From assembly GCA_021787935.1 (NCBI GenBank), contig JAJYLC010000022.1, forward strand, positions 1-33,182: a stretch of 33,182 bases of DNA, in the 5' to 3' direction. The DNA comes from Chloroflexota bacterium. Lineage in GTDB: Bacteria > Chloroflexota > Dehalococcoidia > SZUA-161. Below, one piece after another: positions 1 through 8,394 of the stretch. The position numbers and the translations under genes were made by a program. Under the pieces are notes generated by a model. The model ran no database searches, had not been told where the DNA came from, and saw only the letters and a program-made list of their open reading frames with translations. Positions within the stretch are counted from its first letter, which is position 1. Each line of letters begins with the position of its first letter.

Positions 1-1146
1 CAGGAAACGCTCGAAAACCAGTCTGTGCGCCAGCGGGTCGATATCGGTTATGCCCAAGCAGTAGAGGACGATGCTGGCAGCGGCGCTGCCCCGGACGCCA
101 AATAGGATATTTTGTTTACGGACGAATGAGATGACATCCCAGATTACCAGGAAATAATTGGCAAATTTAGTCTGCTTTATTACATCTAGTTCATATTCGA
201 ATCTCTTTAAAACCTCGGGTGTGGCGTTGGTGTAACGGACTGCTAATCCCTGTTGAGAAAGCTCTCTAAGCCATGCATCGACGCTTTTGCCTGGAGGTAA
301 TTCTGCCTCAGGGAGATGAAGACGGTCAAATTCCAGGTCCAAATTGCATAGCCCGGCGATACGCTCTGTGTTGGTTAAAGCCTCCGGTACCTCGGCAAAG
401 AGCTCTGCCATCTCCTGGGGGCTCTTGAGATAAAATGAATCGTCTGCCATCTTGGGGCGCTTCTCATTATAAATAGTGTTGTTTGTCTGTATGCAGAGCA
501 GGACATCGTGAGCATAGGAGTCATCTTTATTAACATAATGCACATCGTTGGTAGCCACAAGAGGGATACCAAGTTTGCGGCTCATTAAGATCAACTCTTT
601 ATTTATCTGGGCAAGCTCGGGCACATCGTGCTTCTGCAATTCCAGATAGAAATCGCCGAAGGCATCCTTGTACCACCTGGCAGCCTTCTCAGCATCTTCG
701 ATTCGGCCTTCTATTATGAGGCGTCCCAATTCGCCATTGGGGCAGGCTGAGATTGCCACTAAACCATCGTGATACTGTAAAAGTGATTCCTTATCAACCC
801 TAGGCTTATAGTAGAACCCTTCGAGATGGGCTGTGGTGGCCAGCTTGAGCAAGTTGTGATAGCCGGTCTTATTCCTGGCTAACAGGATGAGATGGTAAGA
901 GTTTTTCTCAGTTCCGAGCTTATTTTCCTTCTCCTTGGGTGCCACATAGAACTCACAGCCAATGATCGGCTTTATCCCGGCCTCTTTAGCTTCGCGGTAG
1001 AAGATGATTATGCCATAGAGAGCACCGTGGTCGGTGATTGCCAGGGAATCCATGCCCATCTCCTTGGCCCTGCTTATGAGATAAGGGATGCGGCACATGC
1101 CATCAAGGAGACTGTATTCAGTGTGGACGTGAAGGTGAGTAAACAT
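1..1146 (-). CDS. dnaE: DNA polymerase III subunit alpha, N-terminal part (cut by window edge)
   Basis: The minus strand is open from an ATG at 1146 to base 1, giving 382 residues with no stop; the C-terminal two thirds lie outside the window. The protein begins directly with the PHP-domain signature HLHVHTEYSLLDG (residues 4-16). It continues with ITDHGALYG (37-45), GCEFY (63-67) and a TNDVHY motif, all typical of DnaE-type alpha subunits. The last visible segment, RGSAAAS followed by LGITDIDPL (about 354-372), is the conserved start of the polymerase palm region. The product is the catalytic subunit of the replicative polymerase. The start is fixed because the PHP motif begins at residue 4. 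There is no clear Shine-Dalgarno sequence, and a perfect extended -10 lies only 13 bases upstream. It is divergent from the amidase gene. Confidence 0.96.
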   Translation of the reverse strand, partial: MFTHLHVHTEYSLLDGMCRIPYLISRAKEMGMDSLAITDHGALYGIIIFYREAKEAGIKPIIGCEFYVAPKEKENKLGTEKNSYHLILLARNKTGYHNLLKLATTAHLEGFYYKPRVDKESLLQYHDGLVAISACPNGELGRLIIEGRIEDAEKAARWYKDAFGDFYLELQKHDVPELAQINKELILMSRKLGIPLVATNDVHYVNKDDSYAHDVLLCIQTNNTIYNEKRPKMADDSFYLKSPQEMAELFAEVPEALTNTERIAGLCNLDLEFDRLHLPEAELPPGKSVDAWLRELSQQGLAVRYTNATPEVLKRFEYELDVIKQTKFANYFLVIWDVISFVRKQNILFGVRGSAAASIVLYCLGITDIDPLAHRLVFERFL

Positions 1147-1159
1147 GAGCTTTTTAGTT

Positions 1160-1168
1160 ATTATAGCA
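1160..1168 (-). promoter_or_regulatory. Extended -10 promoter element of dnaE
   Basis: Read on the minus strand this is TGCTATAAT, a perfect extended -10 (TG-n-TATAAT). No good -35 is visible at 17-18 bases. Initiation about 7 bases downstream would leave only about 6 bases before the dnaE ATG at 1146, so the mRNA would be nearly leaderless. This is inferred from sequence only. Confidence 0.5.
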
Positions 1169-1230
1169 TGGGTCCCCTTCCTCGGGGAATGGCGTTAGGA
1201 GATATTGCTGAATGGTTGAATCGCATTAAC

Positions 1231-1259
1231 TTGACACGATTTCTGCCACCTGTTATGGT
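1231..1259 (+). promoter_or_regulatory. Sigma-70-type promoter upstream of the amidase
   Basis: A perfect TTGACA (1231-1236) is followed after 17 bases by TATGGT (1254-1259). The -10 is preceded by TGT, which makes it an extended -10. The predicted start near 1266 gives a leader of about 70 bases to the amidase ATG at 1336. Confidence 0.6.
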
Positions 1260-1335
1260 ATCAACCGCTCCGGTAACTAACTGACAACAGTCTGTTTGTT
1301 GTTGCAAAGAAGATTCGAAGGGTAGGAGGCCATTG

Positions 1336-2733
1336 ATGAAGCATCTGGATGTTTGCTGGATGAGCGCCGTGGACCTGGCTAAGTTGATCAGAAAGAAGAA
1401 GCTCTCGCCTGTTGAAGTTGTCAGTGATGTTCTGAAGCGGATAGAAGCTGTCAATCCCAAGATAAATGCATATGTGACCGTGACTGCGGATTCAGCGCTG
1501 GCCGAGGCAAAGCAGGCTGAGAAGGCTGTTTTGAAAGGTGAGGAGTTAGGTCCTCTTCACGGGGTCCCATTTTCAGTCAAGGATTTGATATTTACCAAGA
1601 GGGTGCGCACTACCTTTGGTTGCAAGCTACTCGAGGATTTCGTACCTGAGGAAGACGCTGTCAATGTCGCAAGGTTGAAGGAGGCAGGGGCTATAATGCT
1701 TGGTAAAACCAACACCTCAGAATTTGGCTTCAAACCCCTGACCGACAATCTTATCTTTGGCATCACACGTAATCCCTGGAACCTGGAAATGAGCCCAGGC
1801 GGCTCCAGTGGCGGCGCAGCTGCTGCTGTAGCTTCGGGGTTGGGACCTCTGGCAGTCGGGGCAGACGGTGGGGGTTCCATACGCATTCCTTCGAGTTGCT
1901 GCAGTGTATTCGGTATAAAGCCTCAACATGGGCGTGTGCCCCGCTATCCAGCTAATCAGGGAGGAGAGCTAATAACTCATGAGGGCCCTATCACAAGGAC
2001 AGTCAAAGATGCGGCGCTAATGCTCGATATCATGGCAGGCTACCACTGGGGTGATGGCTATTCTATACCCGCACCTGCTGTTAGTTTCACCAGATCGCTT
2101 AAAGGGGGTGTAAAGGGGCTCAAGCTTGCTTGGAGTCCGGATCTGGGATATGCCACAGTTGACCCACAGGTTAAAGCAATATGTGAGCAGGCTGCGAATA
2201 AGTTCTCCGGTTTAGGCGCTAATATAGAGGAGGCTCATCCCCACTTCGACAATCCAGAGAATCACATTGGGACTTTTTTTGGTTCGGATGGCCTAGTCGC
2301 ACTGTCAGTGCTCGGGCCTATTGAAGGAATAGTCGATAAACTGAGCCCACTTGCGGCGGCTATGCTGTTTCTAGCTACCGAGTTGAAGGCTACCGACTAT
2401 GCCAAAGCCATGTTTGCCAAGCATGAGCTCTCAATAAAGTCGGGCAAGTTTTTTCAGACCTACGACTTACTTCTAACACCTACTCTTGCATCACCACCGC
2501 TGCCTGTAGATTTTGAAGACCCTATCGGGTTTCTCAAGTGGATCCCATTCACTCCTGTTTTCAATTTCACAGGACAACCAGCAGCCTCCATACCGGCCGG
2601 ATGGACAGATAATGGCTTGCCAGTCGGTCTTCAAATTGTGGGCCGACCCTATGATGAAGCTACAGTATTGAGAGCAGCGGCAGCGTTTGAGGAAGCATAC
2701 CCCTGGGTGCAAAGAAAGCCGCCACTGGAGTAA
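1336..2733 (+). CDS. Amidase signature family hydrolase
   Basis: This 465-residue protein has the amidase signature fold and hydrolyses an amide bond; the substrate is unknown. Counting from this ATG, the Ser-cisSer-Lys triad is visible: Lys82 in PFSVKD, the cis-Ser157 in SPGGSSGG, and nucleophile Ser181 in DGGGSIRIP. The length matches the family. The ATG at 1336 is chosen over the TTG at 1333 because AGGAGG at 1324-1329 sits 6 bases before it. GatA-like amidases share these motifs, but no gatB or gatC is nearby, so a stand-alone amidase (GatA-like or AmiE-type) is more likely than a Glu-tRNA(Gln) amidotransferase subunit. It is a single gene behind its own promoter, divergent from dnaE. Confidence 0.93.
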   Translation: MKHLDVCWMSAVDLAKLIRKKKLSPVEVVSDVLKRIEAVNPKINAYVTVTADSALAEAKQAEKAVLKGEELGPLHGVPFSVKDLIFTKRVRTTFGCKLLEDFVPEEDAVNVARLKEAGAIMLGKTNTSEFGFKPLTDNLIFGITRNPWNLEMSPGGSSGGAAAAVASGLGPLAVGADGGGSIRIPSSCCSVFGIKPQHGRVPRYPANQGGELITHEGPITRTVKDAALMLDIMAGYHWGDGYSIPAPAVSFTRSLKGGVKGLKLAWSPDLGYATVDPQVKAICEQAANKFSGLGANIEEAHPHFDNPENHIGTFFGSDGLVALSVLGPIEGIVDKLSPLAAAMLFLATELKATDYAKAMFAKHELSIKSGKFFQTYDLLLTPTLASPPLPVDFEDPIGFLKWIPFTPVFNFTGQPAASIPAGWTDNGLPVGLQIVGRPYDEATVLRAAAAFEEAYPWVQRKPPLE

Positions 2734-2975
2734 ATTCCAGGCTTTAATCTGCAATCCCGACTGTCTCCTAAGAATAATACTCATACTCCTTTATTAACGA
2801 AATGAAGAATAGCGACCCACCAGAAATTGGGGTATCTAGTGGGTATAAAGTACCAGGCTAAAACATTACCTTTAGCATTGCCTCAGATTTGCATTTTTGG
2901 TAGTATAGGCTTGATTGATTAAGGTCTCCGAGTGACGGTTAATTTTGGTGGATATTCATAGGGAGTAGTGCACCC
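2734..2975. other. Intergenic region, no gene recognised
   Basis: These 242 bases separate the amidase from the diguanylate cyclase. I see no convincing promoter pair, terminator hairpin or riboswitch, and nothing resembling a c-di-GMP aptamer. A 19-codon ATG frame near 2803 is too short and featureless to support. A GGGAG at 2961-2965 probably serves as the ribosome binding site for the gene at 2976, with 10-base spacing. Confidence 0.5.
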
Positions 2976-4880
2976 ATGGGTGTTGAATCTGGGGGAAGAT
3001 CCAAGGAGAAGACAAAACAGCAACTGATGAGGGAAATGATCACCTTGCAAGCACATGTACGGGAGCTTGAACTGGCTCTCTCCGAGAGCAAGTGGGCAGA
3101 AGAAGCTCTGAAGCAGGGCGAAATAATAGCTGCAGCCACAATCGAAGGAATGCCCGACGGCGTAATGCTGGTTAACATGAGCGGAGAGATAATCTATGTC
3201 AACAAAGCCTGCGAAAAATTGCTAGGATACAAGGCTAATGAACTCATTGGGACATCTGCTCTTAAGTTACCGACATACAGCAGGTCAAAGGACAGAGTAA
3301 AGATACAAGAGTACTTAAGAAAGGTCATAGAAAAAAGCCATACTAAATCAATTGATATTGATATGAATGCTGTAACCAAGGATGGTGAGGAGATGCCCAT
3401 CGTCTTTACAGCTTCCGTCATAAAAGATGCTCAAAATAAACCTAAAACATTAGTGGCAGTGATAAGAGACATTTCGGAACGGAAACGGGCTGAGGAAGCG
3501 TTGCGTGATTCCGAAGAGCTTGAGCGAGGCATGCTGGAGGCGGCTACCACGGGGATATATTTTTTACAGGATGGAAAATTTTTGTATGTTAACCGTCTTT
3601 TCGAAGAGCTATCCGGTTATACATGTGATGAGTTGCTAGGGAGGCATTCTCTGGATTACGTCCATCCTGATGACAGAGAGACAGTCAGAACAAAAGCTAT
3701 TGAGGTGCTGAAAGGACAGTGTAGTTCTCCTTACGAGTTCAGGTTAATGAGGAAAGACGCTGGCATAGTCTGGGTATTAGACAGGGTAGCGTCTATTCAG
3801 TACAAAGGAAAGAGATCGGTTCTAGGCACTCTTATGGATATAACAGAGCGCAAGCATGCGGAAGAGGAAGTGGGTCGCTACACCAAGCAACTCGAGACTC
3901 TCTTCAATATCGGAACTGCGGTAAGTCAGACACTGAATCTGGAAGATTTGCTTGTCAATGTATTAGACAAGGTATTGGCAGTAACGGGTGTTGAGGTAAC
4001 AGGGATATTTTTGTTCGACGAGAAAACTAGAGAGTTGGTGCTCAGGGCTCATCGCGGGATGTCACCATCGTTTATGAATGACATAAGGGTATTGGGCAAA
4101 GGGGATGATGTTCTCAGGCAGGTGCTTCAAACAGGGAAGCCTCTATTGGTAGAGAATGTATCAACAGACCAAAGATTTAATCATCCTGGTGAGTGGAAGG
4201 AGTGTGTTCAATCCTTTGCCGCTCTGCCGATAATGGCGAAGGAGCGAATCCTGGGCGTGATGGGAATTGGCAGCTACGATCATCGTGAGTTCCCGGAATG
4301 GGAGGTACGCATGTTGAGCACCATTGCCAATCAGATAGGTATGGCCATTGAGAATGCTCAACTATATGAGCATGCCCTGGAACTCGCTTTTACTGATGGT
4401 CTGACAGGCCTCTACAATCGACGGTATCTCATGGATCAGATAGAACGTGAATTTATTCGTGCCCAAAGAAGCAAAGTCCCTCTTTCACTCATAATGATTG
4501 ACTTGGATGAACTTAAGAAGATAAACGACCGCTTTGGCCATCATGTAGGTGATGGTTTCCTAAAGGAAGTAGCCAGGACAGTCAGGGTAAACACACGTGC
4601 CTCTGATGTTGCAGCGAGGTGGGGAGGGGATGAATTCATGCTCCTGGCGCCTGGGACCGATAGCAAAGGCGCCAGTAACATCGCAGAAAGAATTAGAGCA
4701 CAGGTAGAACACTGTACGATAAGGTTGGAAGGTGCCCAGGTTGGAATAACTATAAGCGCTGGCATAGTTTCATGTCCAACTCATGCGTCGGTAGTGACGG
4801 AGCTATTGAAGGAAGTCGATGAGGCTATGTATAACGCGAAAAGAGGGGGGAAAAACCGGTCGGCCGTGTTTTCACCTTAG
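2976..4880 (+). CDS. PAS-PAS-GAF-GGDEF diguanylate cyclase
   Basis: This 634-residue soluble sensor protein probably makes cyclic di-GMP from two GTP. An N-terminal coiled coil (about 10-48) leads into PAS 1 (about 50-168) and PAS 2 (about 180-293). A GAF domain follows (about 305-462), then a GGDEF domain (about 470-630). The catalytic motif is intact at 550-554 (GGDEF, after RW). An RxxD product-inhibition I-site (RASD, 541-544) lies five residues before it, so feedback control by c-di-GMP is expected. No transmembrane segment is visible, so the signal is probably cytoplasmic (ligand, redox or light through PAS/GAF). The ATG has GGGAG 10 bases upstream. The pilT-like gene starts 17 bases downstream, which suggests co-transcription and a link to pilus-based motility. 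Confidence 0.95.
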   Translation: MGVESGGRSKEKTKQQLMREMITLQAHVRELELALSESKWAEEALKQGEIIAAATIEGMPDGVMLVNMSGEIIYVNKACEKLLGYKANELIGTSALKLPTYSRSKDRVKIQEYLRKVIEKSHTKSIDIDMNAVTKDGEEMPIVFTASVIKDAQNKPKTLVAVIRDISERKRAEEALRDSEELERGMLEAATTGIYFLQDGKFLYVNRLFEELSGYTCDELLGRHSLDYVHPDDRETVRTKAIEVLKGQCSSPYEFRLMRKDAGIVWVLDRVASIQYKGKRSVLGTLMDITERKHAEEEVGRYTKQLETLFNIGTAVSQTLNLEDLLVNVLDKVLAVTGVEVTGIFLFDEKTRELVLRAHRGMSPSFMNDIRVLGKGDDVLRQVLQTGKPLLVENVSTDQRFNHPGEWKECVQSFAALPIMAKERILGVMGIGSYDHREFPEWEVRMLSTIANQIGMAIENAQLYEHALELAFTDGLTGLYNRRYLMDQIEREFIRAQRSKVPLSLIMIDLDELKKINDRFGHHVGDGFLKEVARTVRVNTRASDVAARWGGDEFMLLAPGTDSKGASNIAERIRAQVEHCTIRLEGAQVGITISAGIVSCPTHASVVTELLKEVDEAMYNAKRGGKNRSAVFSP

Positions 4881-4897
4881 AAAGGTGTAGTGAGAGC

Positions 4898-5953
4898 TTG
4901 AACATTGATGAACTTTTACGCTTAATGGTAGAAAGAGGGGCTTCAGACTTACATTTGAGAGTGCCGAGCCCACCGGTGCTTCGCATGGATGGTGCCCTGC
5001 TACCTTTGGAGGAACTGCAAAATATCACTCCCCAGTTCATGAAGGAATCGCTCGAGCATATAACTACAGAAAGGCAGAGGGAGAGATTCTACAATGAGCT
5101 GGAACTGGACATGCCATTTAGCATAGCTGGTTTGGCTAGATTCAGGGTCAATGCCTTCTTTCAGCGAGGGACTATCAGCATTGCTATTCGACAGGTACCG
5201 CTGAAAATCCCCACTATAGATCAACTAGGATTGCCTCCTGTGTGCAAGATTCTGGCAGTCAAGACTAAGGGCCTAGTTCTGGTAACCGGTCCTACAGGAA
5301 TGGGTAAGTCTACCACATTGGCTGCCATGATTGATTATCTAAATAAGAACGATAGACGGAATGTGATTACCATTGAGGACCCCATTGAGTTCCTTCATCA
5401 CAACGAAAAGTGCCTTATTGCCCAGAGAGACCTGGGAGATGATACCAAAGCCTTCGCTACCGCTCTAAAACACGCCCTGCGCCAAGACCCAGATGTCATA
5501 CTCGTAGGTGAGATGCGCGATTTGGAGACGATATCTACAGCGATCACTGCTGCAGAGACCGGGCACTTGGTCATGAGCACACTGCATACAGCGAGCGCTC
5601 CTCAGACCATTGACCGCATAATCGACGTTTTCCCTGCTCATCAGCAACCTCAGATTCGATTCCAGCTTTCGATGGTATTGGAAGGTGTACTTTCACAATT
5701 CCTCCTGCCCAGAGCTGGAGGCAAGGGGAGAGTGGCTGCTTTCGAAATCATGGTAGCCACTGATGCTGTAAGAAACCTCATTCGAGACGCCAGGACTGAG
5801 CAACTTCCCACCTACCTGCAGACCGGGAAGCAGTTCGGCATGCAGACCATGGATCAGGCGCTACAGGAGTTAGTGAAGTCCGGGACGGTAACCCTTGAGG
5901 ATGCGCTGCTCCGCTGTAGCAAACCTGACGAGTTGAGACGTATTCGCGGATAG
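4898..5953 (+). CDS. pilT: PilT-like type IV pilus retraction ATPase
   Basis: This 351-residue hexameric AAA-type secretion ATPase would power pilus retraction (twitching) at the inner face of the membrane. The Walker A is GPTGMGKST (131-139). An Asp box is in ITIEDPIEF (157-165), the Walker B is in DPDVILVGEMRD (197-208), and the His box is in MSTLHTASAPQTIDR. The C-terminal VRNLIRD matches the AIRNLIRE-type motif that is characteristic of PilT and PilU. The start is TTG: the only nearby ATG (4908) is out of frame, and AAAGGTG lies about 10 bases upstream. No other pilus genes are in the window. It follows the diguanylate cyclase closely and converges with rmlB, with a 9-base gap. Confidence 0.93.
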   Translation: MNIDELLRLMVERGASDLHLRVPSPPVLRMDGALLPLEELQNITPQFMKESLEHITTERQRERFYNELELDMPFSIAGLARFRVNAFFQRGTISIAIRQVPLKIPTIDQLGLPPVCKILAVKTKGLVLVTGPTGMGKSTTLAAMIDYLNKNDRRNVITIEDPIEFLHHNEKCLIAQRDLGDDTKAFATALKHALRQDPDVILVGEMRDLETISTAITAAETGHLVMSTLHTASAPQTIDRIIDVFPAHQQPQIRFQLSMVLEGVLSQFLLPRAGGKGRVAAFEIMVATDAVRNLIRDARTEQLPTYLQTGKQFGMQTMDQALQELVKSGTVTLEDALLRCSKPDELRRIRG

Positions 5954-5962
5954 AGGCTCACT

Positions 5963-6916
5963 TTACCCGCTGATTTCAGTATCGCAATAGCAGCGGACGG
6001 TCTCAGCCAGGCCTTGGTCAAAGGGTATAGATGGTCCCCAGCCCAACCCGCGCCTCAGTTTGGCACTGTCTATCGCATAGCGCCGATCATGGCCAGGGCG
6101 GTCTTTCACAGATGTCAGCAGGGACTCAGGCTTGCCCAGGATTTGCAGGATCTTCCTGGCCAGGTCTATGTTGGCCCACTCGTTGTCAGCACCTATGTTG
6201 TAGACCTCATCTATTTCGCCCTGGTGCATGATTAAATCTATTGCGCGGCAGTGGTCAAGTACGTGTATCCAGTCCCGTATATAGAGGCCGTCGCCATAAA
6301 TGGGCACGGGCTGATTGTGTAGAGCGCTCAGTATGACAGTAGGGATGAATTTCTCTGGGTGCTGCTTGGGACCATAGTTGTTGCTGCAGCGTGAGATAAC
6401 TACCGGCAGCCCGTAGGTATGGTGGTAAGCTCGAGCCAGAAGGTCAGCGGAGGTTTTGCTGGCGGAGTAGGGGGAGTTGGGGCGGAGGGGGGAGCTTTCA
6501 CTAAACCTCTTCTTGGTGCCCAGCCTGAGGGCCCCGTAGACCTCGTCTGTGGAAATCTGGTAGAAGAGTTTCGCCTTATGGCGCAGGGCCGCATCTAGCA
6601 ATACCTGGGTCCCCAGGACGTTGGTGCTAATGAACACCTGGGGTTCGAGAATGCTCCTATCGACGTGAGACTCGGCGGCAAAGTTAATCACTGCGTCAAT
6701 GCCAGCCATCAGTTTGTCTACTAGCTTTCCGTCTTCGATTCTCCCTTGGATAAACTTGTGCCTGGGGTTGTTCTTAACCTCTTTAAGGTTATCCAGATTG
6801 CCGGCATAGGTGAGAGCATCGAGGTTCACCACCTCGTAATCATGGTACTTCTCCAGGATATACTGAACGAAGTTGGAGCCGATGAAACCCGCGCCGCCGG
6901 TGACAAGCAATTTCAT
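5963..6916 (-). CDS. rfbB: dTDP-glucose 4,6-dehydratase
   Basis: This 317-residue extended SDR enzyme converts dTDP-glucose to dTDP-4-keto-6-deoxyglucose, the second step towards dTDP-L-rhamnose and other deoxyhexoses. NAD-binding TGGAGFIGSN is at 6-15. The catalytic STDEVYG is at 122-128, with Asp124 and Glu125 acting in dehydration. The YxxxK pair is Tyr150/Lys154 (PYSASK). Its ATG overlaps the TGA of the upstream rmlD in an ATGA junction, so the two are translationally coupled. RmlA and RmlC are not in the window, so the final sugar (rhamnose or another 6-deoxyhexose) cannot be fixed. A generic nucleotide-sugar 4,6-dehydratase is the only serious alternative. Confidence 0.93.
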   Translation of the reverse strand: MKLLVTGGAGFIGSNFVQYILEKYHDYEVVNLDALTYAGNLDNLKEVKNNPRHKFIQGRIEDGKLVDKLMAGIDAVINFAAESHVDRSILEPQVFISTNVLGTQVLLDAALRHKAKLFYQISTDEVYGALRLGTKKRFSESSPLRPNSPYSASKTSADLLARAYHHTYGLPVVISRCSNNYGPKQHPEKFIPTVILSALHNQPVPIYGDGLYIRDWIHVLDHCRAIDLIMHQGEIDEVYNIGADNEWANIDLARKILQILGKPESLLTSVKDRPGHDRRYAIDSAKLRRGLGWGPSIPFDQGLAETVRCYCDTEISG

Positions 6917-7770
6917 TGCTTTGCCTTTTCTTTCCTTTGCGACAAATACTCAGCAAGCGCTTCCTTCCACGAAGGCATTCGCCTGCCAATGACCTCTTTA
7001 AGAGGGAAGGGATCGAGAACGCTGTTTGACGGCCTCCTGGCCGGCCTGGGGAACTGCTCAGAGGTTACGGGCAGGACTTCTGTGCTTATGCTTGAGAGGC
7101 GGAATATCTCTTTCGTGAAATCGAACCAGGTGGTCGGCTCGGAGTTCGTTACGTGATAAATCCCATATCGATCTGTCTCGATGAGGTCGACAGTCGCCTC
7201 AGCCAGATGGCGCGTCCAGGTAGGGCATCCTCTCTGGTCGGTGACTACTGATACCTGCTTCTGCTTCCGTCCGAGTTCCAGCATAGTCTCGATAAAGTTC
7301 TTGCCCTGGAGCCCAAAGAGCCAACTGGTGCGAATAAGGTAGAACTTGCTCAGAAGCCAGAGGATATACTTTTCGCCCAGCAGCTTGGAGCGTCCGTAAG
7401 AATTTATAGGGTTAGTTTTATCATATATAGTGTACGGGCCTTGTTTAGTGCCGTCAAAAACGTAGTCAGTGCTGAAGTGGACCAGAGGGATATCACATTC
7501 TTGACATAAAGTGCAAAGATTCTGCACACCTAAGCCGTTCACTATAAGTGCCTGATGCTCCTGTTTTTCGGCTTCGTCCACGTTGGTGTAAGCAGCGCAG
7601 TTTATAATAAGCTCAGGCACAAGCTCACGCACAACATCTTTAACAATAGTTAGGTTGGTGATATCAAGCTCGTATTCAGGTGGGGCAAGGACTTCATAGT
7701 CCCTTTTAATGAGCAGGGGAATGAGGTCTTTTGCCAGCATGCCAGCAGAGCCAGTTACAAGTGCCTTCAT
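6913..7770 (-). CDS. rfbD: dTDP-4-dehydrorhamnose reductase (RmlD family)
   Basis: This RmlD-like SDR protein has 285 residues from the ATG at 7770. It begins MKALVTGSAGMLAKDL, the family's usual first strand and NAD(P)-binding loop. Further in it has STDYVFDG and the YGRSK catalytic pair (YxxxK). The frame stays open to a GTG at 7812, which would add 14 residues with no homology-like features, so I prefer 7770. The product reduces dTDP-4-keto-L-rhamnose to dTDP-L-rhamnose, provided an epimerase (RmlC) exists elsewhere. It is coupled to rmlB by a 4-base overlap. The small membrane-protein gene ends 164 bases upstream and may be transcribed with it. Confidence 0.88.
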   Translation of the reverse strand: MKALVTGSAGMLAKDLIPLLIKRDYEVLAPPEYELDITNLTIVKDVVRELVPELIINCAAYTNVDEAEKQEHQALIVNGLGVQNLCTLCQECDIPLVHFSTDYVFDGTKQGPYTIYDKTNPINSYGRSKLLGEKYILWLLSKFYLIRTSWLFGLQGKNFIETMLELGRKQKQVSVVTDQRGCPTWTRHLAEATVDLIETDRYGIYHVTNSEPTTWFDFTKEIFRLSSISTEVLPVTSEQFPRPARRPSNSVLDPFPLKEVIGRRMPSWKEALAEYLSQRKEKAKQ

Positions 7771-7934
7771 TCCATCTCTATCTCTCAATTGTTGGAATTG
7801 GGAGGTCGTCACAAAGTCAGCCCCGAAGTTACCTGCGGTTTCTTATCTTAAACCGCGCGCTAGCGGGTGTCGATAGTCTGATTGAAAATAATAGCAGGGC
7901 TGGACAGAAATCTAAATACCAGATACGCTTAAGT

Positions 7935-8309
7935 CTACTTACCATCTGGGAGACTGGCTCCTAATACTTTGGCACTTCCTTTGGGAATTGCCCCCTGCTT
8001 TTCCATCGACAGTAATAAATTAACGGTTTTTTCTTCCGCGATGCCCAGTCCCTCAGCTAGCTGGGAGAGGCTTCCTCCGATTCCATGTAACTTCAGATAT
8101 TCGAGCAGCATGGTCTCGTCTTTGGCAGCCGGTGCCCTCTCTCTTCTTCTCTTGCTCACAATAGAGACAGCGGTGAGTGCCAACCCTATAACGATGAGAG
8201 CCAGCATCAGTGCCAGCCAGACGGGTGCACTTATAAGATAGGCTATGCAGAAGATAGCCAAAAACATTATCAGAATAACAAACCATAGCTTATCGAGTGC
8301 CAGCACCAT
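7935..8309 (-). CDS. Small two-TM protein with a cytosolic helix-turn-helix-like domain, unknown function
   Basis: This 124-residue protein is not one I can name. Two hydrophobic helices (about 9-27 and 30-51) form a hairpin, followed by a basic stop-transfer stretch (KRRRER, 53-58). A soluble tail (65-110) is rich in short helices with a LxQLAEGLGIAEEKTVNLLLSMEKQG pattern. That pattern resembles the winged-helix folds of MarR- or DprA-like domains that read a helix and then a short turn. GGAGG at 8316-8320 lies 6 bases before the ATG, so the gene is very likely translated. A promoter is visible upstream. A membrane-tethered DNA-binding or partner-binding role is only an inference. Confidence 0.75.
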   Translation of the reverse strand: MVLALDKLWFVILIMFLAIFCIAYLISAPVWLALMLALIVIGLALTAVSIVSKRRRERAPAAKDETMLLEYLKLHGIGGSLSQLAEGLGIAEEKTVNLLLSMEKQGAIPKGSAKVLGASLPDGK

Positions 8310-8364
8310 TGATAGCCTCCGCAGACAAAAAACTTGACGAAATAATTAGATATAATCTATTACT

Positions 8365-8394
8365 ATATTACATAAACAGTGCAATACGAGTCAA
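8365..8394 (-). promoter_or_regulatory. Probable promoter for the small membrane protein and possibly rfbDB
   Basis: On the minus strand TTGACT (8394-8389) is followed after 18 bases by TAATAT (8370-8365). Initiation near 8358 gives a leader of about 50 bases to the ATG at 8309. No other promoter is evident before rfbD, so it may drive the whole minus-strand group. Confidence 0.45.

Noticed and set aside
892-1284. Plus-strand 130-codon open frame opposite dnaE
   Set aside because: It lies mostly antisense to the clear dnaE PHP domain and has no family features; a shadow frame.
1336-2733. GatA subunit of the Glu-tRNA(Gln) amidotransferase
   Set aside because: The triad is shared with all amidase-signature enzymes, and there is no gatB or gatC neighbour, so the narrower name is not supported.
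2803-2862. A 19-codon ATG frame in the amidase-cyclase gap
   Set aside because: No ribosome binding site, no coupling and no recognisable sequence.
8334-8356. Plus-strand promoter TTGACG/TATAAT
   Set aside because: The spacer is only 11 bases, too short for sigma-70 RNA polymerase; the minus-strand pair TTGACT/TAATAT fits better.
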